Below are positions 47,501-55,154 of a stretch of DNA of 64,000 bases, one piece after another (the first letter of the stretch is position 1; the number at the start of each line of letters is the position of its first letter). Below the pieces are notes generated by a model. That model searched no databases, was not told the origin of the DNA, and saw nothing but the letters and a program-made list of their open reading frames with translations. The stretch covers positions 62,001 to 126,000 of the forward strand of contig JACPPD010000010.1 of assembly GCA_016191145.1 (NCBI GenBank), in the 5' to 3' direction. This stretch comes from Ignavibacteria bacterium. GTDB lineage: Bacteria > Bacteroidota > Ignavibacteria > Kapaibacteriales > Kapaibacteriaceae. The translations under genes and the position numbers were made by a program.

Positions 47501-48963
47501 TCGGGGCCTCGTCGGGCAGCAGAACGGGACTTGGAGTTGTTGTTGTAGGTGGTGTATTGCTGGCAACATTTCTGACTCTCTTTGTAATTCCGAGTGTTTA
47601 TATTCTTCTATCGAAACTGAAGCGACGTAGCATCGTTGCAAAAGCAATAATCGTTTTAGTGATAATGATACCTGCTCTCCAAATATCGGCGCAACAGCCA
47701 ACTCAACAGAATGCACCGAGCCGCATAACATTACGGGAGGCAATTAGCATCGCTCTTCAGCGGAATTTTCAAATTCAGCAGTCAGTTCAGGACTCTTTGC
47801 TTGCTGAGAATGCCGGGAAAACGGCCGTTGTTGGCTTTCTGCCCACTTTCGACGTAACGGCAGGCGCTTCCGTGTCGAGTACAGACATCGTTCAAAACTT
47901 CGCAGATGGAAGAACAATCACGCGTCCGTCTGCAAGCGGCACAAACGTCAATGCCAATGCAACAATGGAGTGGACGGTATTTGACGGCATGAAAATGTTC
48001 GCAAGTGCCGACAAAGCGGGTGCATTGAGGGCAGCAGGGCTTCAGCGTGTCCGCGCTGAAATGAATACGGTTGTCGCAGATGTTATAACAGCATTTAATG
48101 CATTGGTAGCTATTCAGACATTCCGCGTAACCGTAGACAGCGCACTGGCTTTGGCAGAGGAGCGATACCGGCTTGAAAAGCAGCGTCACGAAGTAGGAAT
48201 TGCGTCCGGTGTCGAAAGTGCACAGGCTATGATAGATTTTAACAGTCAGAAGGCACTGGCAATTCGTATACAGTCGGATGAGAAAAATGCCTCAAGTGCA
48301 TTGCAAACAATTCTTGGATATTATCCATCGGGATTAACGGTTGCTGATACTGTGAATTCCGTTATGGACGTTCCCACGCGTGCCACTCTGCTTGAAAGCG
48401 TAGATAAAAATAATCCCGACCTGCTTGCCGCAATGCGAGGACTCGATGGCGCATCGGCGCATGTGAGGGAACTGGCGTCGACAATATTTCCAATTATCGA
48501 TATCAGAGCAGGGTACACATTCAATAGGTCAACCTCGGAGGCGGGATTTTTTCTCGTAAATCAGGCGAACACATGGTTGGTTGGATCTGCATTGCAATGG
48601 AATATTTTTAACGGTACATCAGACAAGCTTGCCAGAGAGGCGGCTCTTATCCAAGAACAAAAAAATAAAATTAGTATAGACGCGCTTCGCAGCGAAATTG
48701 CAGGCCGCGTCGACAGAACATATCGGCAGTTTGAACTGGCTGCACAGTTGGTTGAAATAGAGCGTTCATCGTATGATGCCGCACAAAGCAATGCCAATGT
48801 TGCATTGGAAAAACTGCGCGTTGGAAGCGTTACGCCACTGGAAGTTAGACAGACATTCCTTACCCTACTCGAAGTTGGAGAGCGCGTAGCTCAGCTCGAA
48901 TATGAGCGACGTCTTGCAGCAACAGAATTGTTACGGTTGTCCGGTAACCTGATTCAACAATGA
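44584..48963 (+). CDS. RND (HAE1/AcrB-type) efflux permease fused to a TolC-type outer-membrane channel
   Basis: A single 1,459-residue chain. Residues 1 to about 1012 are a complete RND permease: FLGVRQFPDVDPPNITVTT at the N-terminus, two porter domains, and the proton-relay motif VVDDAIVVMENIFRR near residue 400. The end of TM12 (TLFVIPSVYILLSKLKRR) is normal for the family. Then comes a segment that looks like a TolC signal peptide (basic start, IIVLVIMIPA core, ISAQQ end, about 1015-1037) and a full TolC-type channel of about 420 residues (SRITLREAISIALQRNFQIQ ... VGSVTPLEVRQTFLTLLEVG). No stop separates the modules. The internal segment would act as a thirteenth helix placing the channel in the periplasm, or be cut by signal peptidase (inference). 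Confidence 0.9.
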   Translation: MNLSILTIRRPVLSIVISILIVLLGVVGFLFLGVRQFPDVDPPNITVTTTYTGANADVVESQITEPLEESINGIAGIRSLTSQSSDGRSQITVEFELGEDLETAANDVRDRVERAKRLLPPDVDPPVVAKADANSQAILVMTVQSTKRRLNDLSAFGSNVLKERLQTIPGVGAITIWGERKYSMRIVLDPDRLSAYGLTTSDIRTILSRENIELPAGRLEGVSTELTLRTLGRLTTVEEFANVILRSSAGVTVRIKDVARVYLGAENERTILKRNGIQMIGLAISPQPGANQVEIADEFYRRYDILKKFTPKDVVLDIAFDNTTFIRRAIREVEETLAIAFSLVVLIIFIFLRSWRATLIPVIAIPVSLVSGFFFMWISGFSINILTLLGIVLATGLVVDDAIVVMENIFRRIELGETPREAGEKGSTEIYFAIVSTTLTLAIVFIPIIFLPGLTGRLFREFGLVVACTVLVSAFVSLTLTPMMSSRLLHRVHGHENWLMRSTEPFFQWLNKKYESMLNSMLSRTWLAPSIMIASVIVIVLVGARLKTELAPLEDRSVLTFSVTSPEGTTFDRMDVYMDSLQARVSRAAPEARFILTVTSPSFFGGGNNTGFSRTILVDPEERSRSQMQIADVLGAMFRDATEARTVVIQEQTISTGQRSGLPVQYVILASTLDELREILPKFIDRAEQDPTFTVIDVNLKFTKPEVTISIDRTRARELGVSVADIADVLQAGFAGQRYGYFTREGKQYQVIGDIERADRSTPDRLLDLGVRTSEGTIVPLVNFVTLTERSTPPALFRYNRNVAATVSAGLAPGATIGDGIKSMDAIASNVLDERYSTTLSGASRDFAESSSSLLYAFLLALAFVYLVLAAQFESFVDPLTIMLTVPLALSGGVISLWIAGQTLNIFSEIGAIVLIGLVTKNGILIVEFANKLGEQGHTTVEAASKAAVTRFRPILMTSLSAMLGALPIALSLGASSGSRTGLGVVVVGGVLLATFLTLFVIPSVYILLSKLKRRSIVAKAIIVLVIMIPALQISAQQPTQQNAPSRITLREAISIALQRNFQIQQSVQDSLLAENAGKTAVVGFLPTFDVTAGASVSSTDIVQNFADGRTITRPSASGTNVNANATMEWTVFDGMKMFASADKAGALRAAGLQRVRAEMNTVVADVITAFNALVAIQTFRVTVDSALALAEERYRLEKQRHEVGIASGVESAQAMIDFNSQKALAIRIQSDEKNASSALQTILGYYPSGLTVADTVNSVMDVPTRATLLESVDKNNPDLLAAMRGLDGASAHVRELASTIFPIIDIRAGYTFNRSTSEAGFFLVNQANTWLVGSALQWNIFNGTSDKLAREAALIQEQKNKISIDALRSEIAGRVDRTYRQFELAAQLVEIERSSYDAAQSNANVALEKLRVGSVTPLEVRQTFLTLLEVGERVAQLEYERRLAATELLRLSGNLIQQ

Positions 48964-48985
48964 TTGAGTAGTATCCGGGACTTGA
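48773..48985 (+). repeat. Original copy of a 213-bp duplication (3' end of the RND-TolC gene)
   Basis: This stretch, covering the last 63 codons, the stop and 22 nt beyond, aligns without gaps to 50449-50661. I count about 21 mismatches, i.e. about 90% identity by eye. Weaker similarity continues about 20 nt further. Confidence 0.85.
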
Positions 48986-49045
48986 TTTCGTCGGTTCGTG
49001 TATGTGCGGAGAGCAATACTTTGCCTCTGAGAATGGGGCTTGGCG

Positions 49046-50293
49046 TCACACAACATCTGTACCATGCTCAGTTTCCTCACCTTCGTCAATTAAAGCAGAC
49101 GGAAGTTGCTTTGAGGCTTTAACACCCAGTTTCTTAAGTTGTTCGACTTTTCCTACGAGGTTCCCCGAACCGGTTGAGAGCTTCTTCGTTGCATCGATAT
49201 GTGACTTGCGTGCCTTTTCAAGGTATTCCCCAACGGCAGAAAGATCTTGGGTGAATCCGACGAATTTGTCATAGAGATTGCCTGCTTGTCGGGCAATCTC
49301 TATTGCGTTTTTATTCTGCATTTCGATCTTCCACATGCTGGCAATAGTCTTTAGAGTTGCAAGCAGCGTTGATGGACTCACAATTATTATCTTTTTGCTC
49401 CAGGCATTGTTAAAGAGATTGGGATCTTCACGTAAAGTGATCGAGAAGACGGGTTCAACTGCGATAAATAGTAAGACAAAGTCGGGAGCAATCATGCCTT
49501 GAGCAGTTTCGTACTTCTTCTCACTTAGCGACTTTATGTGGTTGTTGACAGATGCGATATGACGCTTCATTGCTTCAACGCGCTCTGCACTCCCATCTTC
49601 GGAGGATGAATACTGTTCGTATGCAGTTAGTGATACCTTTGAATCGATAATGATGTTCTTGTTGTCTGGAAGGTGGACGATCACATCGGGTCGAATTTCG
49701 ACGCCATCCTCATTCTTTGAAGTGTATTGAGTTTCATAGTTCTCGGGCTCTGTTAGCCCGCTGGCTTCGAGAACCCGTTCGAGAATAATTTCACCCCAGT
49801 CTCCCTGCTGCTTGGAGTCGCCCTTGAGCGCTTTGGTAAGGTTGTTTGCTTCCATCGATACCTGACTATTCAGGTCTGTGAGCTGGCGGATTTTCTCCAT
49901 AAGTAATGTATGCTGAGACAGGGCATCACCTTGGCTCCGTTCAACTCTGTCTTGAAATTCCTTCACCCGTTCCTTGAAGGGCTTGAGAACCTCGTCCAAT
50001 ACTGTTTTCTGCTGTTCGCCTAAAACTTTACTTTGTTCAACCCAGCCACGGTTTGATATATCCGTGAAAGCCTTCTCCATTTCGTCGCGCATGGACGACC
50101 GTTCTGACTCAAGCTTGGCAATCGACTCGCGAACGATATCTACCTCCTTTAATGATGCAGCCAGATTCGCGGATAACGTCATGATTTGTGCGTCCTTTTC
50201 GTCGACAGATTTGGCTGCACGTCTATGCCCAACAAAGAGACCGATAGCGAAAGCTGCAAAAGCCGCTAGAAAGATGATGATGATGATGTCCAT
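49046..50293 (-). CDS. rmuC: DNA recombination protein RmuC
   Basis: A 415-residue protein with an N-terminal membrane helix (MDIIIIIFLAAFAAFAIGLFVG), a coiled coil (about residues 30-130, Lys/Glu-rich) and the RmuC nuclease-like domain: TKALKGDSKQQGDWGEIILERVLEASGL, KNIIIDSKVSLTAYEQY and IIVSPSTLLATLKTIASMWK. RmuC limits inversions and other rearrangements at short inverted repeats. The gene is convergent with the RND-TolC gene and bracketed by the two copies of the 213-bp duplication. Confidence 0.95.
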   Translation of the reverse strand: MDIIIIIFLAAFAAFAIGLFVGHRRAAKSVDEKDAQIMTLSANLAASLKEVDIVRESIAKLESERSSMRDEMEKAFTDISNRGWVEQSKVLGEQQKTVLDEVLKPFKERVKEFQDRVERSQGDALSQHTLLMEKIRQLTDLNSQVSMEANNLTKALKGDSKQQGDWGEIILERVLEASGLTEPENYETQYTSKNEDGVEIRPDVIVHLPDNKNIIIDSKVSLTAYEQYSSSEDGSAERVEAMKRHIASVNNHIKSLSEKKYETAQGMIAPDFVLLFIAVEPVFSITLREDPNLFNNAWSKKIIIVSPSTLLATLKTIASMWKIEMQNKNAIEIARQAGNLYDKFVGFTQDLSAVGEYLEKARKSHIDATKKLSTGSGNLVGKVEQLKKLGVKASKQLPSALIDEGEETEHGTDVV

Positions 50294-50448
50294 GGTGTTT
50301 GCCTTGCAGAAGGATTGATTTCGGATTTTAGCAGAGTTTAAATATTAGAGGTCATACGACACGACTTGTCGTCAATATCTCAAATCTCCTGAATTTTTTT
50401 TTCTTTCTGCATAAAGAATATTGGCATGGCAGGGTGCACATGCCTTCG

Positions 50449-50661
50449 ATGATGCCGCACAAAGCAATGCCAATGTTGCATTGGAAAATCTGCGCGTTGG
50501 AAGTGTTACTCCAATGGAGGTTCGACAGACATTGCTCACCCTACTCGAAGTTGGAGAGCGAGCAGTTCAGCTCAAATATGAGCGACGTTTTGCAGCAACA
50601 GAATTGTTGCGTTTATCAGGTAGCCTAATTCAACAATGATTGAGTAGTATCTGGAACTTGA
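50449..50661 (+). pseudogene. Truncated relic of a TolC gene end
   Basis: A decayed copy of the 3' end of the RND-TolC gene, including its stop codon (50637-50639). It encodes DAAQSNANVALENLRVGSVT ... LLRLSGSLIQQ, compared with DAAQSNANVALEKLRVGSVT ... LLRLSGNLIQQ in the intact gene. The frame is still open, and changes are largely synonymous or conservative, but no start, signal peptide or barrel remains. It lies between the rmuC start and a lipoprotein gene. The rest of the 50294-50716 gap shows no other gene; there is a short palindrome (ACGACTTGTCGT) near 50363. Confidence 0.8.
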
Positions 50662-50716
50662 ATATTGCAGTTCCTGTATATGCATTGTGTTTGTTTCATT
50701 TTCTGAGTGATCTATT

Positions 50717-51424
50717 ATGAAAACACTCAAGTTGATATTGGCTGCAGCGACAGTCATAATGACAATAAGTTCATGTATGATTGAAGGCACAGCTCCCTCA
50801 TATAGCAATGTGTCGGTCTACTCAAGAACATACAATCAATACAACACGAGTCAGACATTTCGAAGTGCCACAAATCTGGCAGGATCTGATCTAGCAATTC
50901 AATCAATCCGCGTTACCAGTACACGCGTTTTAATATCGCGTTTGATGCTGCACGTAGAAGGGCAACCAGACGCAGAAGACAACAGGCTAGTCATCGCAGG
51001 TCCGATTGTGCTGAGAGGCTATGATTCATCACCATCATTATTGGCTCGGGCGCAACTGACGACGAACCAATACGACGCGGTAAAGTTTGAACTACATCGG
51101 TTTCAGCCCAACGAGTTGTCAGTATATGCAGGTGATACGGCATTTAGCGTATTTGCAACACCCGAACGGTATAGCGTTGTAATTCAGGGGTTGCTGAACG
51201 ATTCGATACCATTTGCTTATTACACCGACATCACAGCAAACCTTACGCTGCCTTTTGATAATGCTATCGTTGTCAATGATGCTGGCATGGCAAATATTGA
51301 ATTGCAGTTCAATTCCCTCACTGCGTTTTCTGCTGAAGGATACCTCCTTGACCCGCGGCTACCGGCAAATAAAATCTTGATCGACAATCAATTGCGCACA
51401 GCATTTAGAGCTTCCAAGCTCTAA
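50717..51424 (+). CDS. Lipoprotein of unknown function
   Basis: A 235-residue lipoprotein: hydrophobic [12 protein letters not shown], then lipobox ISSC. The mature part is beta-rich, with [44 protein letters not shown] and [13 protein letters not shown]. It is similar in flavour to DUF4382-type proteins that carry an Ig-like fold, but I do not recognise it firmly. It stands alone between the TolC relic and fumC and is followed by a strong hairpin. Confidence 0.65.
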   Translation: MKTLKLILAAATVIMTISSCMIEGTAPSYSNVSVYSRTYNQYNTSQTFRSATNLAGSDLAIQSIRVTSTRVLISRLMLHVEGQPDAEDNRLVIAGPIVLRGYDSSPSLLARAQLTTNQYDAVKFELHRFQPNELSVYAGDTAFSVFATPERYSVVIQGLLNDSIPFAYYTDITANLTLPFDNAIVVNDAGMANIELQFNSLTAFSAEGYLLDPRLPANKILIDNQLRTAFRASKL

Positions 51425-51467
51425 TGGCTGGCATCCGTAAACGGGCGTCCGAGAGTATAATTTGGAT

Positions 51468-51510
51468 CTCCGCACTAAGTGATAGCCATCACATAGTGCG
51501 GAGTATTTAT
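51468..51510 (+). terminator. Strong hairpin followed by T-rich stretch, between the lipoprotein gene and fumC
   Basis: A 10-bp stem (CTCCGCACTA / TAGTGCGGAG), one A-A mismatch, then a 5-bp stem (GTGAT / ATCAC) and a 4-nt loop, followed by TATTTATTTTAAT. It looks like an intrinsic terminator for the upstream lipoprotein gene, but it ends only 17 nt from the fumC ATG, so it could also be a leader element of fumC. Confidence 0.65.
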
Positions 51511-51519
51511 TTTAATCGT

Positions 51520-52911
51520 ATGAAAACTCGTGTTGAACGCGATACGATGGGAGAAATAAGTGTTCCATCAACGTCCTATTACGGAGCACAAACCGCTCGC
51601 TCTCTAATTCATTTTAATATCGGCGACGACCGTATTCCTGTCGAAGTGATTTCAGCCATGGCTGTTCTCAAAAAAGCTGCAGCTATTGTCAATGCAGATT
51701 TGGGAATACTTGCAAAAGATAAGATGAATCTTATCGTTCAGGCATGCGATGAGGTGATAGGGGGCAAGCTGAGCGACCACTTTCCGTTGTCGGTTTGGCA
51801 AACGGGATCGGGTACTCAGACCAACATGAACGTCAATGAGGTAATTTCCAACAGAGCCATAGAGATCAGCGGCGGCGTGTTGGGAAGCAAATCGCCGATT
51901 CATCCTAATGATGACGTCAACAAATCACAATCATCGAACGATACATTTCCCACTGCAATGCACATTGCTGCCGCAGCGAGTGTTAGCGAAAAGTTAATGC
52001 CGGCAGTTAGAAAGTTACGCGATACGCTTTCGGGAAAGGCTGAAGAATTTGCATCCATCATAAAAAGCGGCAGAACTCATCTTATGGACGCAACGCCTGT
52101 TACTCTTGGACAGGAGTTCTCCGGCTACAGCCAACAACTGTCCAACTGTCTGCGCAGAATTGATTCAGCTATGCAAGGCGTTTATGAACTTGCATTGGGC
52201 GGCACGGCTGTTGGCACAGGATTGAATACTCATCCAGAGTTTGCAATGCGTTCGGCGCAACAGATCGCATCGCTAACGGGTTTGCCTTTCATTACAGCGC
52301 CGAACAAATTCGAGGCGCTCGCTTCTCACGATGCTCTTGTCTTTCTTCACGGTGCACTTAAAACTCTGGCAGCATCGCTGATGAAGATTGCCAACGATAT
52401 TCGGTGGATGGCATCCGGACCCAGGTGTGGCCTCGGTGAAATTTTCATTCCCGAGAATGAGCCTGGATCGTCGATAATGCCTGGGAAGGTTAATCCCACA
52501 CAGAGTGAGGCCATGACGATGGTGGCCGCACAGGTGATGGGTAATGATGTGGCAGTAAATATTGGTGGTGCATCGGGAAACTTTGAGCTCAACGTGTTCA
52601 AGCCCCTTATCATAAAAAATGTCCTTCATAGCATTCGATTACTTTCCGATACGTGCACAATGTTCAATGAACATTGCGCCAAGGGCATAGAACCAAACAG
52701 AGAACGGCTTGAATATTACAACCGCAACTCATTGATGCTGGTAACCGCATTGAATACGCACATTGGCTACGATAAGTCTGCCTCGATTGCAAAGAATGCG
52801 CACAAGAAAGGCATTACTCTCCGCGAAAGCGCTGTTGAACTTGGGTATCTGACAACGGAAGAATTTGACAAGTGGGTAAGACCAGAAGACATGCTTGGTC
52901 CCAAAGATTGA
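51520..52911 (+). CDS. fumC: Fumarate hydratase class II
   Basis: A 463-residue iron-independent fumarase (fumarate to L-malate, TCA cycle). The family start [22 protein letters not shown] is right after the ATG at 51520; a frame reaching back to 51424 would run through the hairpin and is rejected. Other marks: [52 protein letters not shown] and the signature [13 protein letters not shown] near residue 315, with the catalytic Ser. Full length. No Shine-Dalgarno site is evident; TATAAT lies at 51456. Confidence 0.96.
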   Translation: MKTRVERDTMGEISVPSTSYYGAQTARSLIHFNIGDDRIPVEVISAMAVLKKAAAIVNADLGILAKDKMNLIVQACDEVIGGKLSDHFPLSVWQTGSGTQTNMNVNEVISNRAIEISGGVLGSKSPIHPNDDVNKSQSSNDTFPTAMHIAAAASVSEKLMPAVRKLRDTLSGKAEEFASIIKSGRTHLMDATPVTLGQEFSGYSQQLSNCLRRIDSAMQGVYELALGGTAVGTGLNTHPEFAMRSAQQIASLTGLPFITAPNKFEALASHDALVFLHGALKTLAASLMKIANDIRWMASGPRCGLGEIFIPENEPGSSIMPGKVNPTQSEAMTMVAAQVMGNDVAVNIGGASGNFELNVFKPLIIKNVLHSIRLLSDTCTMFNEHCAKGIEPNRERLEYYNRNSLMLVTALNTHIGYDKSASIAKNAHKKGITLRESAVELGYLTTEEFDKWVRPEDMLGPKD

Positions 52912-52932
52912 ATCACTCCAACAACGCTAAAT

Positions 52933-53958
52933 GTGAAAACCGAGCGTGAAGTTGATCTGGCACCATACACCACATTTCGAGTGCATGGTTTTACACCGCT
53001 GCTGATTACTGTTGAATCTGAGGAGGAGTTGATTCACACACTGCGCGAGTATCCGAACGCCAGAATACTTGGCGGAGGTTCAAACATTTTGATGACGGAT
53101 CATGTTGAATTCCCCGTTATTCGAATTGCAATGAAAGGCCGAGAGGTTGAGACCTCTGATAATCACGTCGACGTTACGCTCAAAGCTGGAGAGAACTGGC
53201 ATGAAACTGTATCTTGGTTTATTGATAATGATTGGGGAGGTTTGGAGAACCTTGCATACATTCCCGGCACGGTTGGGGCAGCACCGATACAGAACATCGG
53301 TGCATACGGTGTAGAACAGAAGAGCTGCTTTGTTAGGCTGCGCGCTATCGAAAGAGATTCTTTGCAGCCTATTACTATTACAAATGAACAATGCGGGTTT
53401 GAATACAGAAACAGCATTTTTAAACATGAATTATCAAATACTTTAGTAATTACTTCGGTAACATATCGCCTATCGAAACCACCTCATTCAGTTCACACCT
53501 CGTACAAGGATCTGGCGGAGGAAATGTCAGCTACGTCTCACTTGGATGATACAACAAAGTCATCGGTACCAACGATTAGAGATGTATTTGACGCCGTGAT
53601 TAGAATACGAAGGCGTAAACTTCCTGACCCCAGGGAAATAGGAAATGCAGGATCTTTTTTTAAAAATCCGGTTATTTCTATGGAGCAGTTCCGGCAGCTG
53701 CAATCGGATTATGCCGACGTTCCTTCGTATCCGCAAAACAATGAGACTGTTAAAGTACCAGCGGCATGGTTGATTGACAGAAGCGGATGGAAAGGGTTTA
53801 AGGATGCGCATGCAGGTGTGCATGAGAAGCAAGCATTAGTACTTGTCAACCTCGGAGATGCCCATGGATCCGATATCGTAAACCTGAGTAATAAGATTAG
53901 GAAATCTGTCTCGGATAAATTTGGAATTACTTTGGAACCGGAAGTGAATATTTGGTAG
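52933..53958 (+). CDS. murB: UDP-N-acetylenolpyruvoylglucosamine reductase MurB
   Basis: A 341-residue FAD enzyme that makes UDP-MurNAc for peptidoglycan. It has the FAD-binding segments RILGGGSNILM and GLENLAYIPGTVGAAPIQNIGAYG, the catalytic Arg region FEYRNSIFK, the Ser donor in GNAGSFFKNP and catalytic Glu (E337) in the C-terminal LEPEVNIW. With the YRNS-type loop it is of the type I (E. coli-like) group. The start is GTG at 52933, 21 nt after fumC; an ATG two bases earlier is out of frame. Probably co-transcribed with fumC. Confidence 0.95.
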   Translation: MKTEREVDLAPYTTFRVHGFTPLLITVESEEELIHTLREYPNARILGGGSNILMTDHVEFPVIRIAMKGREVETSDNHVDVTLKAGENWHETVSWFIDNDWGGLENLAYIPGTVGAAPIQNIGAYGVEQKSCFVRLRAIERDSLQPITITNEQCGFEYRNSIFKHELSNTLVITSVTYRLSKPPHSVHTSYKDLAEEMSATSHLDDTTKSSVPTIRDVFDAVIRIRRRKLPDPREIGNAGSFFKNPVISMEQFRQLQSDYADVPSYPQNNETVKVPAAWLIDRSGWKGFKDAHAGVHEKQALVLVNLGDAHGSDIVNLSNKIRKSVSDKFGITLEPEVNIW

Positions 53959-54063
53959 CCAAAGAAATTGGCCGCTCCGTTAATTATTTTTTTTTAGGAT
54001 TTTATTGGATTTATGATTACGTTGTTTAGACAACGTCGGTTGATCCTGGAAAGGCATCGATTT

Positions 54064-55113
54064 ATGTTCAGTCGTACGCTCGCTCTTTTTTTCTGTTTGT
54101 TGCTATTCGCAGCGAAAACCGGGTACGGACAGTGCGATTCCCTTTTACAAGCGATTTCTTCCGATTCCGGATATGCATGGGCTGCATTCAGGACAGACGG
54201 TGATACTACGTTTATGCCTCCGGAAATCTTTGCACCATACTTTACATTTTCGTACGAAGCAGATTCGTCCTACAGCACATGGTTCTTTTCCGAATTCATG
54301 TTAAACTGGAAGCACCTGTACTTATCGAATTGGTGCTTCAAACGAGTAATCAACTACGACACAGCGACAGACAGTCCTTCAGAGGACTGGACTGCTTCGG
54401 AAATGCGCAACAGGTCTACAACGAGAACGTTTCCGGTAATTGGGAACGATACTTTGCAGTTCTTTCGCGGACTTTCGTGGATTGACCGATATTCATCGGC
54501 TCTTTCATTTAGCAGGTATGTAAACAACAATGAGATTGGCTACTCGGTTGAGCTTGTTGATAGTGGCAGCGGGACACGTTTGCTGTTGCTGGATAGCTTT
54601 GCAATTGAAACAACAACTGATGACAAGAAACCCTGCATTAATTCCTGGTATCCCATGGGTGCGCGTGTTCGCAGTGTTGTTCCAAGCACTGTAGAGGATA
54701 CAACATCTGCATACATCAGAATTAACGCCTGGGCGTTTGGTGCGGCTCCGTATCCTTTCATCCGGGAGGACGGAATTCGAAAGATGTTATCAGGGTATAA
54801 ACTGAACAGCTCACAGTTTACAGCATATAGTGACAGCGTCGAAGCGAATAATCATTGTGGAGGTGGAGGCGCGGGAAGTTGCGACCTTGAGGAAATACCA
54901 ACATCGAGTCCAAGTGGAATCCTCATAAGTAATGTTGTTCCGTCGAGCATAAGTAACATAGAAGTCCGCAACATCGATGGCAGTTTGATATGGTGGTCGA
55001 GTGTTCCAATGGCTTCTAATCCTATTTCCGTGACTTTGTCGCCTGGTCTGAAGATCGTCCTGGGCATGTCAAACTCAAATGTTATTTGCACGACGAAGCT
55101 ATTGATACAGTAG
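54064..55113 (+). CDS. Secreted protein of unknown function, possible T9SS cargo
   Basis: A 349-residue protein with a clear signal peptide (TLALFFCLLLFAAKTGYGQ). The start at 54064 is chosen because it gives a normal signal peptide; a frame from 54013 adds a basic 17-residue stretch and crosses a small hairpin (ACGTTGT/ACAACGT, 54019-54036). The body is Trp/Ser/Tyr-rich with no known motif. A Gly cluster (CGGGGAG) precedes a C-terminal ~70 residues resembling a T9SS tail (ISNIEVRNIDGSLIWWS, LSPGLKIVLG, end TKLLIQ). Function unknown. It follows murB after a T-run (53986-53996). Confidence 0.65.
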   Translation: MFSRTLALFFCLLLFAAKTGYGQCDSLLQAISSDSGYAWAAFRTDGDTTFMPPEIFAPYFTFSYEADSSYSTWFFSEFMLNWKHLYLSNWCFKRVINYDTATDSPSEDWTASEMRNRSTTRTFPVIGNDTLQFFRGLSWIDRYSSALSFSRYVNNNEIGYSVELVDSGSGTRLLLLDSFAIETTTDDKKPCINSWYPMGARVRSVVPSTVEDTTSAYIRINAWAFGAAPYPFIREDGIRKMLSGYKLNSSQFTAYSDSVEANNHCGGGGAGSCDLEEIPTSSPSGILISNVVPSSISNIEVRNIDGSLIWWSSVPMASNPISVTLSPGLKIVLGMSNSNVICTTKLLIQ

Positions 55114-55154
55114 TTGCACTCCATCCATACAACTAACAAGGCAATCAAATAAGT

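Noticed and set aside
53986-54036. T-run plus hairpin as a murB terminator
   Set aside because: The T-run comes before the hairpin rather than after it in the murB direction, so the usual terminator order is absent.
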